47,445 nucleotides of DNA from a virus: IMG/VR virus record IMGVR_UViG_3300010885_013720, positions 1-47,445 of that record. One strand, 5' to 3'. The notes beneath the pieces were generated by a model, which had not been told where the DNA came from, made no database searches, and saw only the letters and a program-made list of their open reading frames with translations. A program made the position numbers and the translations under genes. Below, one piece after another: positions 7,843-16,573 of the stretch; position 1 is the first letter of the stretch; the number at the start of each line of letters is the position of its first letter.

Positions 7843-8430
7843 ATGACAGAAATCCCAGAAGTAGCAAAAGAAGTTCGTAAAGAAAGAGTGAAGAAGCCAA
7901 GCATACATTATATTGATAATAAGAAATTTTATACAGCTATCATTCAACATAAAAATGATTGTGCTGCGGCAGTTGAAAAAGGTGAAGAACATCCTCGTAT
8001 TTCACCTTATATTGGCGAATGTCTTTACAAGATTGCAACCCGTCTATCACTAAAGCCAAACTTTATCAGTTACACATACCGTGATGAAATGATTTCAGAT
8101 GGGTTAGAAAATTGTATTAATTATTTAAATAACTTCAATCCAGAAAAATCTACGAATCCATTTGCCTATTTCACGCAAATCATTTGGTATGCGTTCTTGA
8201 GGCGTATTGACAAAGAGAAGAAACATCTGTATATAAAACAGAAGACTTTAGAAAATTTCTATTTTGAGGGTATGTTGGCTGAACAATCTATTGGTGATGA
8301 GAAGACAGTTACCGTAAATCTAGATAACGATTATATGCAGAATCTTGTCAAGTCTTATGATAAAAAACAATCAGAGAAAGCTACTAAGCGCAAAGACAAG
8401 AAAATTGGAGTGGAGAAGTTTTATGAATAA
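7843..8430 (+). CDS. 55: late transcription sigma factor gp55
   Basis: 195 aa. The region from about residue 65 to 125 (FISYTYRDEMISDGLENCINYLNNFNPEKSTNPFAY and following, ending RRIDKEKK) aligns with T4 gp55, whose conserved core is a minimal sigma region 2. Gp55 directs host RNA polymerase to TATAAATA late promoters together with the gp45 sliding clamp. Its presence makes the TATAAATA boxes elsewhere in this window credible. The N-terminus is Lys/Glu-rich and longer than in T4. Confidence 0.92.
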   Translation: MTEIPEVAKEVRKERVKKPSIHYIDNKKFYTAIIQHKNDCAAAVEKGEEHPRISPYIGECLYKIATRLSLKPNFISYTYRDEMISDGLENCINYLNNFNPEKSTNPFAYFTQIIWYAFLRRIDKEKKHLYIKQKTLENFYFEGMLAEQSIGDEKTVTVNLDNDYMQNLVKSYDKKQSEKATKRKDKKIGVEKFYE

Positions 8431-8629
8431 AGATAATATGTACTTGGTTCCACCAAGTGTCACAGATATTGTAGAAAAGATTAGTTCCCCCCATGCTCAT
8501 CCTAATGAGAAAATGAATTATCTTCTTAGGCTTGAAGCTATTCGTGATTATACTATTGCAGCAATCACTAAGCATAATAGTAATACTCAAAGGAATAATG
8601 TTTTCTCAATTAAAAAGAATGCTCGATGA
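8423..8629 (+). CDS. hypothetical protein between gp55 and gp47, 68 aa
   Basis: The ATG at 8423 follows GGAGTGGAGAAG inside the last codons of gp55. The frame opens earlier, at 8345, but that would lie fully inside gp55. The product is a short soluble protein. T4 relatives often have a small gene here, so position conserves it more than sequence. The stop overlaps the gp47 ATG (ATGA). Confidence 0.6.
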   Translation: MNKDNMYLVPPSVTDIVEKISSPHAHPNEKMNYLLRLEAIRDYTIAAITKHNSNTQRNNVFSIKKNAR

Positions 8630-9693
8630 AAATTGCATTGATAACAGATACGCATTGGGGGGTCAAGAATGACTCCCCTGTTATGCTAGATCACATGAAG
8701 GAATTCATTAATGAGACCTTTTTCCCGTATCTTCGTAGACACTCTATCAAATCTGTTGTCCATCTTGGTGATCTTGTTGATCGCCGTAAGTATATTAATA
8801 TCAACACTGCTAAAAGATTGAGAGAAGATTTTCTTGATCCTATTGCTCATATGGATTTGGATTTTCATATCATTGCTGGTAATCATGATACTTACTATAA
8901 GAACACAAACAATGTGAATTCATTGAGTGAGTTGGTTAAGTATCAATATCAAAAATTTTATGTTATTGATGATGTTCCATACCCTAAGCGTTATGGTGAT
9001 ACTAATATTCTATTGACACCATGGATTTGTGATGAGAACCGTGAAACTTCGTTGAGGACTATTAATGAAACGTATTGTCCAATTCTTTTTGGTCATTTGG
9101 AACTGTCAGGGTTTCCAATGTATGTTGGTGCGCCTCCGTCAGACGGTGATGACCCTAGCATTTTTAGCCGTTTTGATACCGTTTGCAGTGGGCATTACCA
9201 TCATCGTAGTAGCCGTAGTAATATACATTATCTTGGTTCTCCTTGCGAGTTTACTTGGGCTGACTATAATGACAGGAAAGGTTTCCATATCTTTGACACG
9301 GAAACCAGAGAACTAATGTTTATTGAGAATCCAAAGACCATGTTTGAAAAAGTATTTTATGATGATGCTACTCTTGGTCATGAGCCAGAAGGGATTGATC
9401 TTTCATATTTTGAAGGAAGGCATGTGAAGGTCATTGTTAAAAATAAACTTGATCCTTATAGGTTTGATATGTTTATTGGTCAGCTTGAAAAACGTGGTGT
9501 CCATGACTTGCAAGTAGTTGAAGATCATTTAAACTTGAATCTTGAAGAAGATGCTGATATAATAAATGAAGCAGAAGACACAATGTCTATCCTTCGTAAG
9601 TATCTTACTAGCATGAGTGCTAATACAGATATTAAAGTCAGAGTGGAAAAGATCGTCACTGATCTTTATACAAAAGCCCAAACCATAGAGTGA
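8626..9693 (+). CDS. 47: gp47 recombination endonuclease subunit (SbcD/Mre11-like)
   Basis: 355 aa. Mre11-type phosphoesterase motifs: TDTH near 7-10, GDLVDR near 48-53, GNHDTYY near 85-91, a His in GHLELSG, and SGHYHHR. T4 gp47 is the nuclease partner of gp46; together they resect double-strand ends for UvsX-dependent recombination and help degrade host DNA. It is adjacent to gp46, as in T4. Confidence 0.93.
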   Translation: MKIALITDTHWGVKNDSPVMLDHMKEFINETFFPYLRRHSIKSVVHLGDLVDRRKYININTAKRLREDFLDPIAHMDLDFHIIAGNHDTYYKNTNNVNSLSELVKYQYQKFYVIDDVPYPKRYGDTNILLTPWICDENRETSLRTINETYCPILFGHLELSGFPMYVGAPPSDGDDPSIFSRFDTVCSGHYHHRSSRSNIHYLGSPCEFTWADYNDRKGFHIFDTETRELMFIENPKTMFEKVFYDDATLGHEPEGIDLSYFEGRHVKVIVKNKLDPYRFDMFIGQLEKRGVHDLQVVEDHLNLNLEEDADIINEAEDTMSILRKYLTSMSANTDIKVRVEKIVTDLYTKAQTIE

Positions 9694-9700
9694 GGTTCCC

Positions 9701-11410
9701 TTGATTATTTTTAAAACTTTGAAGTGGAGGAACTTTCTTTCCACGGGCAATAGCTTTACCGAAATTCAACTTGATAAATCAAACACAACATTGATCGTTG
9801 GTGAGAATGGATCAGGCAAATCAACAATGCTTGATGCGCTTTCGTTTGCTTTATATAACAAGCCATTTCGTAAAATTAATAAACCTCAGTTGCTTAACTC
9901 TATCAACAAGAAAGAACTTGTTGTAGAGGTTGAATTTTATATTGGCTCTGCTTCATATAAGATTGTTCGTGGTATCAAGCCTACTGTGTTTGAGGTATAT
10001 AAGAACGATAATCTTTTAAATCAAAATGCTGAATCAAAAGACTATCAGGAAATTCTTGAGACGCAGATTCTCAAGTTAAATCATAAGTCTTTCTGTCAGG
10101 TAGTTGTTCTGGGCTCTGCATCTTTTACTCCTTTTATGCAGTTAGCAGCACAAGCACGTAGAGAAGTGATTGAAGACCTTTTGGATATTCAAATCTTCTC
10201 TACAATGAATTCTCTGCTTAAAGAAGATATGGCTGATAACACTATGTCGCTTAAACAAGCAGAGTATAATTATAGTCTCACAACAAATGCAATTGAAATG
10301 CAGAATCTACTCGCATCTAAGATGCGTGATAATACTACTGAACAGATAGAGAAAATTAATAAAGAAATTCTTCTTACTGATGCCGCTCTTGAAATGGAAA
10401 CATTCAAGATTGTTGAAATTGATACAGATATAGGAAATCTTTTAAGAAGTATTGATGATGAGACAAAGATTCGTAATAAGTATCAGAAACTTCTCATTCT
10501 TGAACAACAATTGATTGATAAAATTAGAAAGTTAAAAGCTGATATCATATTCTTTGATGATCATGATAACTGTCCTACATGCAAGCAAGTCATTCAAAAT
10601 GATTTTAAATGTGAAACTGTTGATGATAAGACAAAAAATATTGAAGAAGTGCAATATGGGCTTGATCAATTGAAAGAAGAATTGATGAATCTTTCTAATG
10701 AAATCAAGCAGATTGATTCTATCAAGAAAGATATTACTAACCATAAAATTGAACAAGCGGCACATATCAATACAGCAAATGGGCATAAGTCATATATTAT
10801 CAAACTTAATAAGAACAAAGAAGAACTTAATAAGAAAACTGATGACCCTGTTTCAGAAGAAACAATTAAACAACTTGAAATTCAGTTACAGAATAATATT
10901 GAAGAGAAGAATGAATTAGCAAGAGCTAAAGATTCATTACAGATTGCTTCTCTTATCTTGAAGGATAGTGGAATCAAAGCACGTATCATCAAGCAGTATG
11001 TTCCTGTGATTAATAAGCTTATCAATAAGTATCTTTCTGCTATGGATTTCTTTGTTCAGTTTGAATTGGACGAGACATTTAATGAAAAAATTAAGTCTCG
11101 CTTTCGTGATGAATTTTCTTATGCCTCATTCTCTGAGGGTGAGAAAATGCGTATCAATCTAGCTATTCTATTTACATGGAGAGCGGTTGCGAAGATGCGT
11201 AATAGTGCCAGTACAAATATTCTAATCATGGATGAGGTGATGGATAGCTCACTTGATGTTAATGGAACAAATGAATTCATGAAGATACTTTTGAGCTTGA
11301 CAAGTGATACAAATACGTTTATCATAAGCCACAAGACTGACCAATTGTTTGATAAATTCAACCAAGTGATCAAGTTTGAAAAGAGTCAAAACTTTTCTAG
11401 GATAGTATAA
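9701..11410 (+). CDS. 46: gp46 recombination endonuclease subunit (SbcC/Rad50-like)
   Basis: 569 aa SMC-like ATPase. Walker A GENGSGKST at 34-42; coiled coil arms on both sides of a zinc hook CPTC at 291-294; ABC signature SYASFSEGEKMR near 472-483; Walker B ILIMDEV near 507-513. It aligns with T4 gp46 over its whole length. With gp47 it resects DNA ends. The start is taken as TTG at 9701 after GAGTGAGG, because the first residues (MIIFKTLKWRNFLSTG) match the family start and no ATG is better placed. Confidence 0.93.
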   Translation: MIIFKTLKWRNFLSTGNSFTEIQLDKSNTTLIVGENGSGKSTMLDALSFALYNKPFRKINKPQLLNSINKKELVVEVEFYIGSASYKIVRGIKPTVFEVYKNDNLLNQNAESKDYQEILETQILKLNHKSFCQVVVLGSASFTPFMQLAAQARREVIEDLLDIQIFSTMNSLLKEDMADNTMSLKQAEYNYSLTTNAIEMQNLLASKMRDNTTEQIEKINKEILLTDAALEMETFKIVEIDTDIGNLLRSIDDETKIRNKYQKLLILEQQLIDKIRKLKADIIFFDDHDNCPTCKQVIQNDFKCETVDDKTKNIEEVQYGLDQLKEELMNLSNEIKQIDSIKKDITNHKIEQAAHINTANGHKSYIIKLNKNKEELNKKTDDPVSEETIKQLEIQLQNNIEEKNELARAKDSLQIASLILKDSGIKARIIKQYVPVINKLINKYLSAMDFFVQFELDETFNEKIKSRFRDEFSYASFSEGEKMRINLAILFTWRAVAKMRNSASTNILIMDEVMDSSLDVNGTNEFMKILLSLTSDTNTFIISHKTDQLFDKFNQVIKFEKSQNFSRIV

Positions 11411-11420
11411 GGAGAATCCA

Positions 11421-11696
11421 ATGAACATTAAAGATATTAAAAAAGATGAACGACCGGGATTTAGATTAGGAAATTATTTTGTAACTTTCCCTGATGATGA
11501 ATTTGTTAAAGAAGATGAAGAAACTGGCAGACTATATATTTTGACAGACATATATAGGATTGACAATGACAGCACAACAGCGTATAAGCTACAAGAGTCA
11601 GAAATCACTCCTGCAATAGAAAAGATGATTTCTGATGAAGTGAACCGCCTTCTGCTTGAAGGTATTGAATTTGACAAGAGCGACAAGGAAGTTTGA
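11421..11696 (+). CDS. hypothetical acidic protein, 91 aa
   Basis: Good ribosome binding site (AAGGAGAATCC before the ATG). Soluble and acidic, with an N-terminal beta-rich half and a C-terminal helix. It lies between gp46 and the MazG-like gene. No family recognised. Confidence 0.6.
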   Translation: MNIKDIKKDERPGFRLGNYFVTFPDDEFVKEDEETGRLYILTDIYRIDNDSTTAYKLQESEITPAIEKMISDEVNRLLLEGIEFDKSDKEV

Positions 11697-11697
11697 T

Positions 11698-12081
11698 ATG
11701 AGTATGTTTACTGATGTAAGAGCTTTTCATAGGGCTTTTGAACAACGTGTTGGTGATAAGCCAGAGCTTCCTGATCCGGCAGAACGTGACCTTCGTGTTA
11801 AACTTCTTCGTGAAGAGTTTAGAGAATATATTGATGCAGAAACTGATCATGATATTGTCGAAATTGCTGATGCCCTTGCTGACATTATCTATATTGTATG
11901 CGGAACTGCTGTTTCTTATGGTATTCCTCTTGATGATATTTTTGAAGAAGTTCATGCATCAAACATGGCAAAGCTTGTTGATGGTAAGGTTATTCGTAGG
12001 GCTGATGGAAAGATTCAAAAGCCAGAAGGATGGGAACCTCCTGATATTGAAAGAATTTTGAGAGACGCTATTACTTTGTGA
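11698..12081 (+). CDS. MazG-like / all-alpha NTP pyrophosphohydrolase
   Basis: 127 aa from the ATG at 11698 (the frame is open from 11656, but AAGGAAG precedes 11698). Helix I has the metal-binding REEFREY pattern and helix III has EIADALADIIYIVCGTA, followed by the usual IPLDDIFEEVHASNMAK, all typical of the phosphoribosyl-ATP pyrophosphohydrolase/MazG superfamily. These enzymes hydrolyse NTPs or dNTPs to the monophosphate. In phages they clean or rebalance nucleotide pools or lower alarmone signalling. The exact substrate is unknown. Confidence 0.8.
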   Translation: MSMFTDVRAFHRAFEQRVGDKPELPDPAERDLRVKLLREEFREYIDAETDHDIVEIADALADIIYIVCGTAVSYGIPLDDIFEEVHASNMAKLVDGKVIRRADGKIQKPEGWEPPDIERILRDAITL

Positions 12082-12094
12082 AAGGATTTATATT

Positions 12095-12517
12095 ATGGTA
12101 AAGAAAGATAGGGCGTATAAGCAAGTAGAAGAAGCTTATGAAAATATCCCACAACCAGAAGTAAACTTTAATTTTGTTCCTACAGATGTGACATCATTTA
12201 ATTTTGGTGATAAGTATGTTCCTACAAGGGAAGGTACTAATTTTTGTTATAAGTATGCAGAGGGCAATATCATCAATGATTTCAAGGATTACATTGATTC
12301 AACCTATTCACAACATTACAAGACTGACGAAGAATCAGTCGAATGCTTTGATGCGTGGATTGCACTTGGTGACTCTACCCCAACATTCAGGAACACTGCA
12401 ATCAAATACCTCTGGCGTTATGGTAAAAAGAACGGAAACAACAAAGCAGACTTGATGAAGACGCTACATTATGTTATGATGTGTCTTTATGTTGATCATT
12501 ATAAAGGAAAACAATAA
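12095..12517 (+). CDS. DUF3310-domain protein
   Basis: 140 aa. The C-terminal ~70 residues hold the DUF3310 pattern: ECFDAWIALG..., then NTAIKYLWRYGKKNGNNKADLMKTLHYV split over a helix pair. DUF3310 occurs in many phages, including T7 gp1.7, which was described as a nucleotide kinase. The N-terminal half is Pro/Asn-rich and not conserved. It lies next to a MazG-like gene, which also fits nucleotide metabolism. The stop overlaps the next ATG (TAATG). Confidence 0.7.
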   Translation: MVKKDRAYKQVEEAYENIPQPEVNFNFVPTDVTSFNFGDKYVPTREGTNFCYKYAEGNIINDFKDYIDSTYSQHYKTDEESVECFDAWIALGDSTPTFRNTAIKYLWRYGKKNGNNKADLMKTLHYVMMCLYVDHYKGKQ

Positions 12518-13446
12518 TGGAAATTAAAATTGATATTGAAAAGTTGAGGAATAGAAAGTTATTTGTTGCCACTCCAATGTATGGTGGTAATGCCTCTGGC
12601 ATCTATACTAGGTCTATGTGTGACTTGACTGCATTGTGTGTTAAGCATGGGATTGAAGTTCGTTCATATTTTCTTTTTAATGAGTCGCTAATTACTCGTG
12701 CAAGAAACTATTGTGTTGATGAATTCTTGCGTTCTGATGCTCATCATCTTATGTTTATTGATGCTGATATTGGATTTGATCCAAAGGATATTATTGCTCT
12801 GATGGCTCTTCAAGATGAAGACTCTGGTTATGATGTTATCGCTGGTCCTTATCCTAAGAAGTGCATCACATGGGAAAAGATCATGCAAGCAATTGACAAG
12901 GGTGCTGCAAAGGAAAATCCATCTGCCCTTGAAGATTTTGTTGGTGACTTTGTTTTCAACCCTGCAATGGAGCCCGGTGAATCTAGCAAAACAATTAGAC
13001 TTGACGAACCCGCAGAAGTGTTAGAAACTGGCACTGGATTTATGATGATTCGTCGTCCTACATTCGAAAAGTATAAGCAGCATTATCCTCAGTATTCGTA
13101 CAGACCAGATCATGTTCGCACTGCAGAGTTTGATGGTTCTCGTGAAATCCATGCATACTTTGATTGTATCATTGATCCCAAGACTCGTCGTTATCTTTCA
13201 GAAGATTATATGTTCTGTCAGAATGTTCGTCAGATGGGTTTGAAGGTTTGGTTGTGCCCATGGATGCACTTGCAACATGCTGGTACGTATGTGTTTGCTG
13301 GTAAGCTTCCTGCACTTGCATCTGTTGGTGCATCTGCTACAGCTGATGCTGGTCTCTTGAAGAGCCAGAGAAATGCAAAGACACCTACTCCTGTTGAAGT
13401 ACTTACTGCTTCGCCTGAACTATTGAAGAAGTTCCGTCCTGTTTAA
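12517..13446 (+). CDS. GT-A family glycosyltransferase
   Basis: 309 aa. The N-terminus KLFVATPMYGG and the segment HHLMFIDADIGFDPKDI (DAD, a DxD metal motif, near residue 80) define a GT-A fold like those found in T4-related marine phages. Further on, ETGTGFMMIRR and SEDYMFCQNVRQMG fit the acceptor/base region. It would transfer a sugar from an NDP-sugar. The acceptor could be phage DNA bases, virion proteins or host surface glycans. It sits oddly inside the replication cluster, directly before the sliding clamp. Confidence 0.75.
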   Translation: MEIKIDIEKLRNRKLFVATPMYGGNASGIYTRSMCDLTALCVKHGIEVRSYFLFNESLITRARNYCVDEFLRSDAHHLMFIDADIGFDPKDIIALMALQDEDSGYDVIAGPYPKKCITWEKIMQAIDKGAAKENPSALEDFVGDFVFNPAMEPGESSKTIRLDEPAEVLETGTGFMMIRRPTFEKYKQHYPQYSYRPDHVRTAEFDGSREIHAYFDCIIDPKTRRYLSEDYMFCQNVRQMGLKVWLCPWMHLQHAGTYVFAGKLPALASVGASATADAGLLKSQRNAKTPTPVEVLTASPELLKKFRPV

Positions 13447-13469
13447 ACCGTGAAAAGGAATACTATATT

Positions 13470-14138
13470 ATGAAAATCAGTGAGAATACTATCAATATCT
13501 TGAAAAACTTTTCCAACATCAATGGTTCTATTTTGGTGCGACCGGGAAATGTTTTGACTACTGTTGGAACACAGAGGACAATTTTTGCAACTGCTACTGT
13601 TGAGGAGGAGTTTCCTCAACAGTTTGCAATCTACGAACTACCAAAGTTTCTTGGTATCTTGTCTCTGTTCCATGATCATGATATTACATTTGGTGAAAAT
13701 CAATTGACAATCGTAGGTGGCAATCATATTGTGAATTTCACATATGCTGATGTATCTACTATTATTTCACCTCCAGTTGATAAGAAGATTGTTGTTGATC
13801 CAGCGGAGATTGAATTTTCAATTAATCATTTTGATTTCCACAAGGTTCTTAAGGCTGCAGCAATTCTTCAAGTTCCTAACATTGCAGTTGTTGGTGATGG
13901 TGAAACTATCAAGGTATCTGCCGTCAACTCTAAGAATCCAACATCTGATACATTCAGTATTGAAGTTGGTGCTACAGACAAGAGATTTAATATGGTATTC
14001 CGTGTTGAGTATCTTGTTAAGTTGCTACCTCTGAGTTATAATATAAAGATTAACTCAAAGGGCATCTCATCTTTCACCGATAATAATATTCAGTATTTTA
14101 TTATGACTGAGAGTAACGAGTCCGTCTTCAACTCTTGA
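13470..14138 (+). CDS. 45: gp45 sliding clamp
   Basis: 222 aa, nearly the T4 length (228). The start MKISENTINILKNFSNINGS and AIYELPKFLGILSLF align with T4 gp45. The trimeric clamp tethers gp43 polymerase to DNA and also activates late transcription with gp55. It is followed by the loader genes gp44 and gp62 in the conserved order. An AAAAGGA site precedes the ATG. Confidence 0.93.
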   Translation: MKISENTINILKNFSNINGSILVRPGNVLTTVGTQRTIFATATVEEEFPQQFAIYELPKFLGILSLFHDHDITFGENQLTIVGGNHIVNFTYADVSTIISPPVDKKIVVDPAEIEFSINHFDFHKVLKAAAILQVPNIAVVGDGETIKVSAVNSKNPTSDTFSIEVGATDKRFNMVFRVEYLVKLLPLSYNIKINSKGISSFTDNNIQYFIMTESNESVFNS

Positions 14139-14150
14139 TAGGAAAAACAA

Positions 14151-15089
14151 ATGCGTGAAGAATTTCTATGGGTAGAAAAATATCGCCCTAAGACTATTGA
14201 CGAATGCATTCTCCCTGATGGTCTCAAAGAGACTTTCAGGGCTTTTATTGCACAAAATGATATCCCTAATCTAATCTTGTCTGGTGGTGCTGGTGTTGGT
14301 AAGACAACAGTTGCTCGTGCTATGCTAGAACAGATTGATGCTGACTATATTGTAATTAATGGGTCTATGAATGGAAATATTGACACTCTCCGAACTGAAA
14401 TCCTCAACTTCGCTTCTACCGTATCTTTCACGGGTAGACGCAAGTACGTCATTCTTGACGAGGCGGATTACCTCAATGCAAATTCCACCCAACCAGCCTT
14501 GCGAAATTTTATGGAAGAATTCTCTGGAAATTGTGGTTTCATTCTCACCTGTAACTTTAAAAACAGAATTATTGAACCGCTACATTCTAGGTGCTCTGTT
14601 ATAGAGTTTAAGATTACCAAGGATGATCTGCCCAAACTTGCTTCTCAATTTATGAAGAGGATTATACATGTTCTCAATACTGAGCGAATTACTTTTGATA
14701 AGTCTGTTATCGCTGAACTTATTTCTAAGCACGTACCTGATTGGCGAAGAGTTATCAACGAACTCCAAAGATACTCCGTTAATGGTTCTATTGATACTGG
14801 TATTTTTGTCAACCTCTCAGCTGATAATATCAAAACTCTGGTTCGTCATTTAAAGAATAAAAACTTTAATGAAATGCGTAAGTGGGTAGGTGAGAATATT
14901 GACACTGATACTACTACGCTATTCAGGAAGATTTATGATATGTCAGAGGATGTGGTCAAGTCTAACTCTATTCCAGAGTTGGTATTGATCTTGGCTGAGT
15001 ATCAGTATAAGGCTGCATTCGTGGCTGATCCTGAAATCAACTTGGTTGCTGCATTTACCCGTATTATGATTGACATAGAGTTTGAATGA
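14151..15089 (+). CDS. 44: gp44 clamp loader large subunit
   Basis: 312 aa AAA+ ATPase. Walker A GGAGVGKTT at 45-53, DEAD-type Walker B (VILDEADYLN) at 103-106, and the SRC arginine-finger motif at 146-148. The N-terminal VEKYRPKTIDECILP is typical of clamp loader subunits. With gp62 it opens and loads gp45. The stop overlaps the gp62 start (ATGATG at 15086). Confidence 0.95.
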   Translation: MREEFLWVEKYRPKTIDECILPDGLKETFRAFIAQNDIPNLILSGGAGVGKTTVARAMLEQIDADYIVINGSMNGNIDTLRTEILNFASTVSFTGRRKYVILDEADYLNANSTQPALRNFMEEFSGNCGFILTCNFKNRIIEPLHSRCSVIEFKITKDDLPKLASQFMKRIIHVLNTERITFDKSVIAELISKHVPDWRRVINELQRYSVNGSIDTGIFVNLSADNIKTLVRHLKNKNFNEMRKWVGENIDTDTTTLFRKIYDMSEDVVKSNSIPELVLILAEYQYKAAFVADPEINLVAAFTRIMIDIEFE

Positions 15090-15505
15090 TGAACCCATTT
15101 GATTTTGTTAAAGCAATCAATGAAACCAAACAAGACTTGATCAGGAACTCTGAAAACCCTGATCTTGCAGAAACCTTCTATAAGCCTTATCTAGTCAATA
15201 AGGCTTTTTCTTATTTTAAAGATACTGTTATGTACGCCAATGAGATTAACATGTATCCCAATACAGATAACAAACTTCAAAATGATTATTACCTAAATAG
15301 TATACGAAAAGGCAAAAGGTATTCTAAGTGGCATAAAAAAGAAGAAGACGATAAGATTGAAGCCATCATGGAATATTATAACGTAAACTATGCAAGGGCT
15401 CGTGAGATTAGTAATGTACTGACTGATGAGCAATTGGACCTGATAAAAAGAAAATTAATAAAAGGTGGTAATAATGTTCAATCTCAATCAATTGGTGGAG
15501 GTTAG
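15086..15505 (+). CDS. 62: gp62 clamp loader small subunit (short, cyanophage type)
   Basis: 139 aa, shorter than T4 gp62 (187). MNPFDFVKAIN, then YLVNKAFSYFKDTVMYANE and YYLNSIRKGKRYSKWHK match the short gp62 of cyanophages and related marine phages. This subunit completes the 4:1 gp44/gp62 loader. Start 15086 or the adjacent ATG at 15089 cannot be distinguished. The 3' end overlaps regA by 32 bases. Confidence 0.85.
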   Translation: MMNPFDFVKAINETKQDLIRNSENPDLAETFYKPYLVNKAFSYFKDTVMYANEINMYPNTDNKLQNDYYLNSIRKGKRYSKWHKKEEDDKIEAIMEYYNVNYARAREISNVLTDEQLDLIKRKLIKGGNNVQSQSIGGG

Positions 15506-15869
15506 TCTAAAAAACCCAGAAGATTTCTTAAAGATCAAAGAAACTCTTTCTCGCATAGGTCTAGCTTCAAAAAAAGAAAATACTCTCTATCAATCTTGCC
15601 ACATTCTCCACAAGCAGGGCAAATACTACATAGTTCATTTCAAGGAACTATTTTTGCTAGATGGCAAGGATTCTACTTTGGCAGAAGGAGACATTGCCAG
15701 ACGCAACAGGATTGTCACTCTTTTAGAAGAGTGGGAATTGTTAGATATTGTCAATCCAGATAAAATTGAGGACTTGCAATCTCCTCTGAATCAGATTAAG
15801 ATCATTCCTTTTAAGGAAAAGGACAAATGGAATCTGGTCACAAAATACACAATTGGTAACAAATATTAA
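15474..15869 (+). CDS. regA: RegA translational repressor
   Basis: 131 aa. The residues LKNPEDFLKIKETLSRIGLA, LYQSCHILHKQGKYYIVHFK and the ending LVTKYTIGN are nearly those of T4 RegA (122 aa). RegA binds U/A-rich translation starts of early mRNAs, including clamp genes, and represses them. The ATG at 15474 fits AAAGGTGGT; a GTG at 15465 is in frame. The start lies within gp62, so the two are translationally linked. A terminator follows 15 bases after the stop. Confidence 0.95.
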   Translation: MFNLNQLVEVSLKNPEDFLKIKETLSRIGLASKKENTLYQSCHILHKQGKYYIVHFKELFLLDGKDSTLAEGDIARRNRIVTLLEEWELLDIVNPDKIEDLQSPLNQIKIIPFKEKDKWNLVTKYTIGNKY

Positions 15870-15883
15870 TAAAAAAATTATTT

Positions 15884-15913
15884 AAAATAGCTCCTTCGGG
15901 GGCTATTTTTTTG
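15884..15913 (+). terminator. rho-independent terminator after regA
   Basis: AAAATAGCTCC and GGGGCTATTTT pair around a TTCG tetraloop (one wobble), followed by a T-run. It ends the gp45-gp44-gp62-regA transcript. The next promoter starts within the last bases of the T-run. Confidence 0.9.
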
Positions 15914-15942
15914 TTGACATGGTGTTTGAGGTGGGCTATAAA
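15914..15942 (+). promoter_or_regulatory. sigma70-like promoter
   Basis: TTGACA at 15914-15919, a 17-base spacer and TATAAA at 15937-15942. A near-consensus host-type promoter for the small-gene run from 15969. Confidence 0.8.
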
Positions 15943-15968
15943 AGGTCATGAACAACGGAGATACGGAC

Positions 15969-16142
15969 ATGCTTTGGATCAATGAAATCATGAAGCTTCT
16001 GAACTGTGACAATAATACCGCTTGGACGGTGTACAATCACATGGTGCTTGACTTCTCTGAGTGTACAAATGAGCAATTTGAGCGTGAGGCTCAATTCATC
16101 TACTTCCAGATTGTCTCTCGTGAACAGGAGAAATTGTCATGA
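15969..16142 (+). CDS. hypothetical protein, 57 aa
   Basis: The frame is open from 15948, but the promoter -10 at 15937-15942 puts the RNA start at about 15949. The ATG at 15969, with GGAGAT eight bases upstream, is therefore the start. The product is an all-helical-looking small protein, and its INEIMKLLN start resembles the INELIYL of the next gene only loosely. The stop overlaps the next ATG. Confidence 0.65.
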   Translation: MLWINEIMKLLNCDNNTAWTVYNHMVLDFSECTNEQFEREAQFIYFQIVSREQEKLS

Positions 16143-16324
16143 ACCGCACCAACTGGAAAATCGGTAACTACATCAACGAACTGATCTATCTTGCTGAAAT
16201 CTCTGAGGTTCCCGGCTCTATTGAGACAATTCAAGTTCTCTTGAGGGAAATGTGGGATAAATTCCCTCAAGAGTGTGAATATAATTACGTTTCCAAACCA
16301 AAAACGGTTGACATTTATTGCTAA
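16139..16324 (+). CDS. hypothetical protein, 61 aa, paralogue of next gene
   Basis: Begins in an ATGA overlap. Residues NW-x-x-x-x-Y-x-x-x-LIYL-x-E-...-EMWDKFPQECE align with the protein at 16336 (NW...YYEQLIYLDE...VWEKYPEQCE), so the two are tandem duplicates. No known family. Such small duplicated early genes are common host-takeover candidates in T4-like phages. Confidence 0.65.
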   Translation: MNRTNWKIGNYINELIYLAEISEVPGSIETIQVLLREMWDKFPQECEYNYVSKPKTVDIYC

Positions 16325-16335
16325 TGGAGATACGC

Positions 16336-16518
16336 ATGTCAGACAGAGAAAACTGGACCTTCAACGACTACTATGAACAACTCATCTATCTAGATGAAAT
16401 GCTTAACATTTCTGGGGTAGAAGACATGCGTATGACCATCATGATTGAAGTTTGGGAAAAATACCCTGAACAATGTGAAGAAAATGGGCTTTGGAATCCA
16501 AATAATTTAAAAGAATGA
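16336..16518 (+). CDS. hypothetical protein, 60 aa, tandem paralogue
   Basis: The ATG at 16336 follows TGGAGA; the frame is open from 16318 but lacks a comparable site there. It is homologous to the preceding 61-aa protein over most of its length. It is acidic with several Trp and Met residues. A new promoter begins two bases after its stop. Confidence 0.65.
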   Translation: MSDRENWTFNDYYEQLIYLDEMLNISGVEDMRMTIMIEVWEKYPEQCEENGLWNPNNLKE

Positions 16519-16519
16519 G

Positions 16520-16547
16520 TTGACAGGTTCTCAAGATATGCTAATAT
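16520..16547 (+). promoter_or_regulatory. sigma70-like promoter with extended -10
   Basis: TTGACA at 16520-16525, a 16-base spacer and TAATAT at 16542-16547, preceded by TGC (extended -10). It drives the genes from 16574. Confidence 0.75.
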
Positions 16548-16573
16548 CAATCATCAACTGATGGAGACACCAC

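Noticed and set aside
16309-16314. TTGACA before the 60-aa gene at 16336
   Set aside because: No -10 box at a suitable distance.
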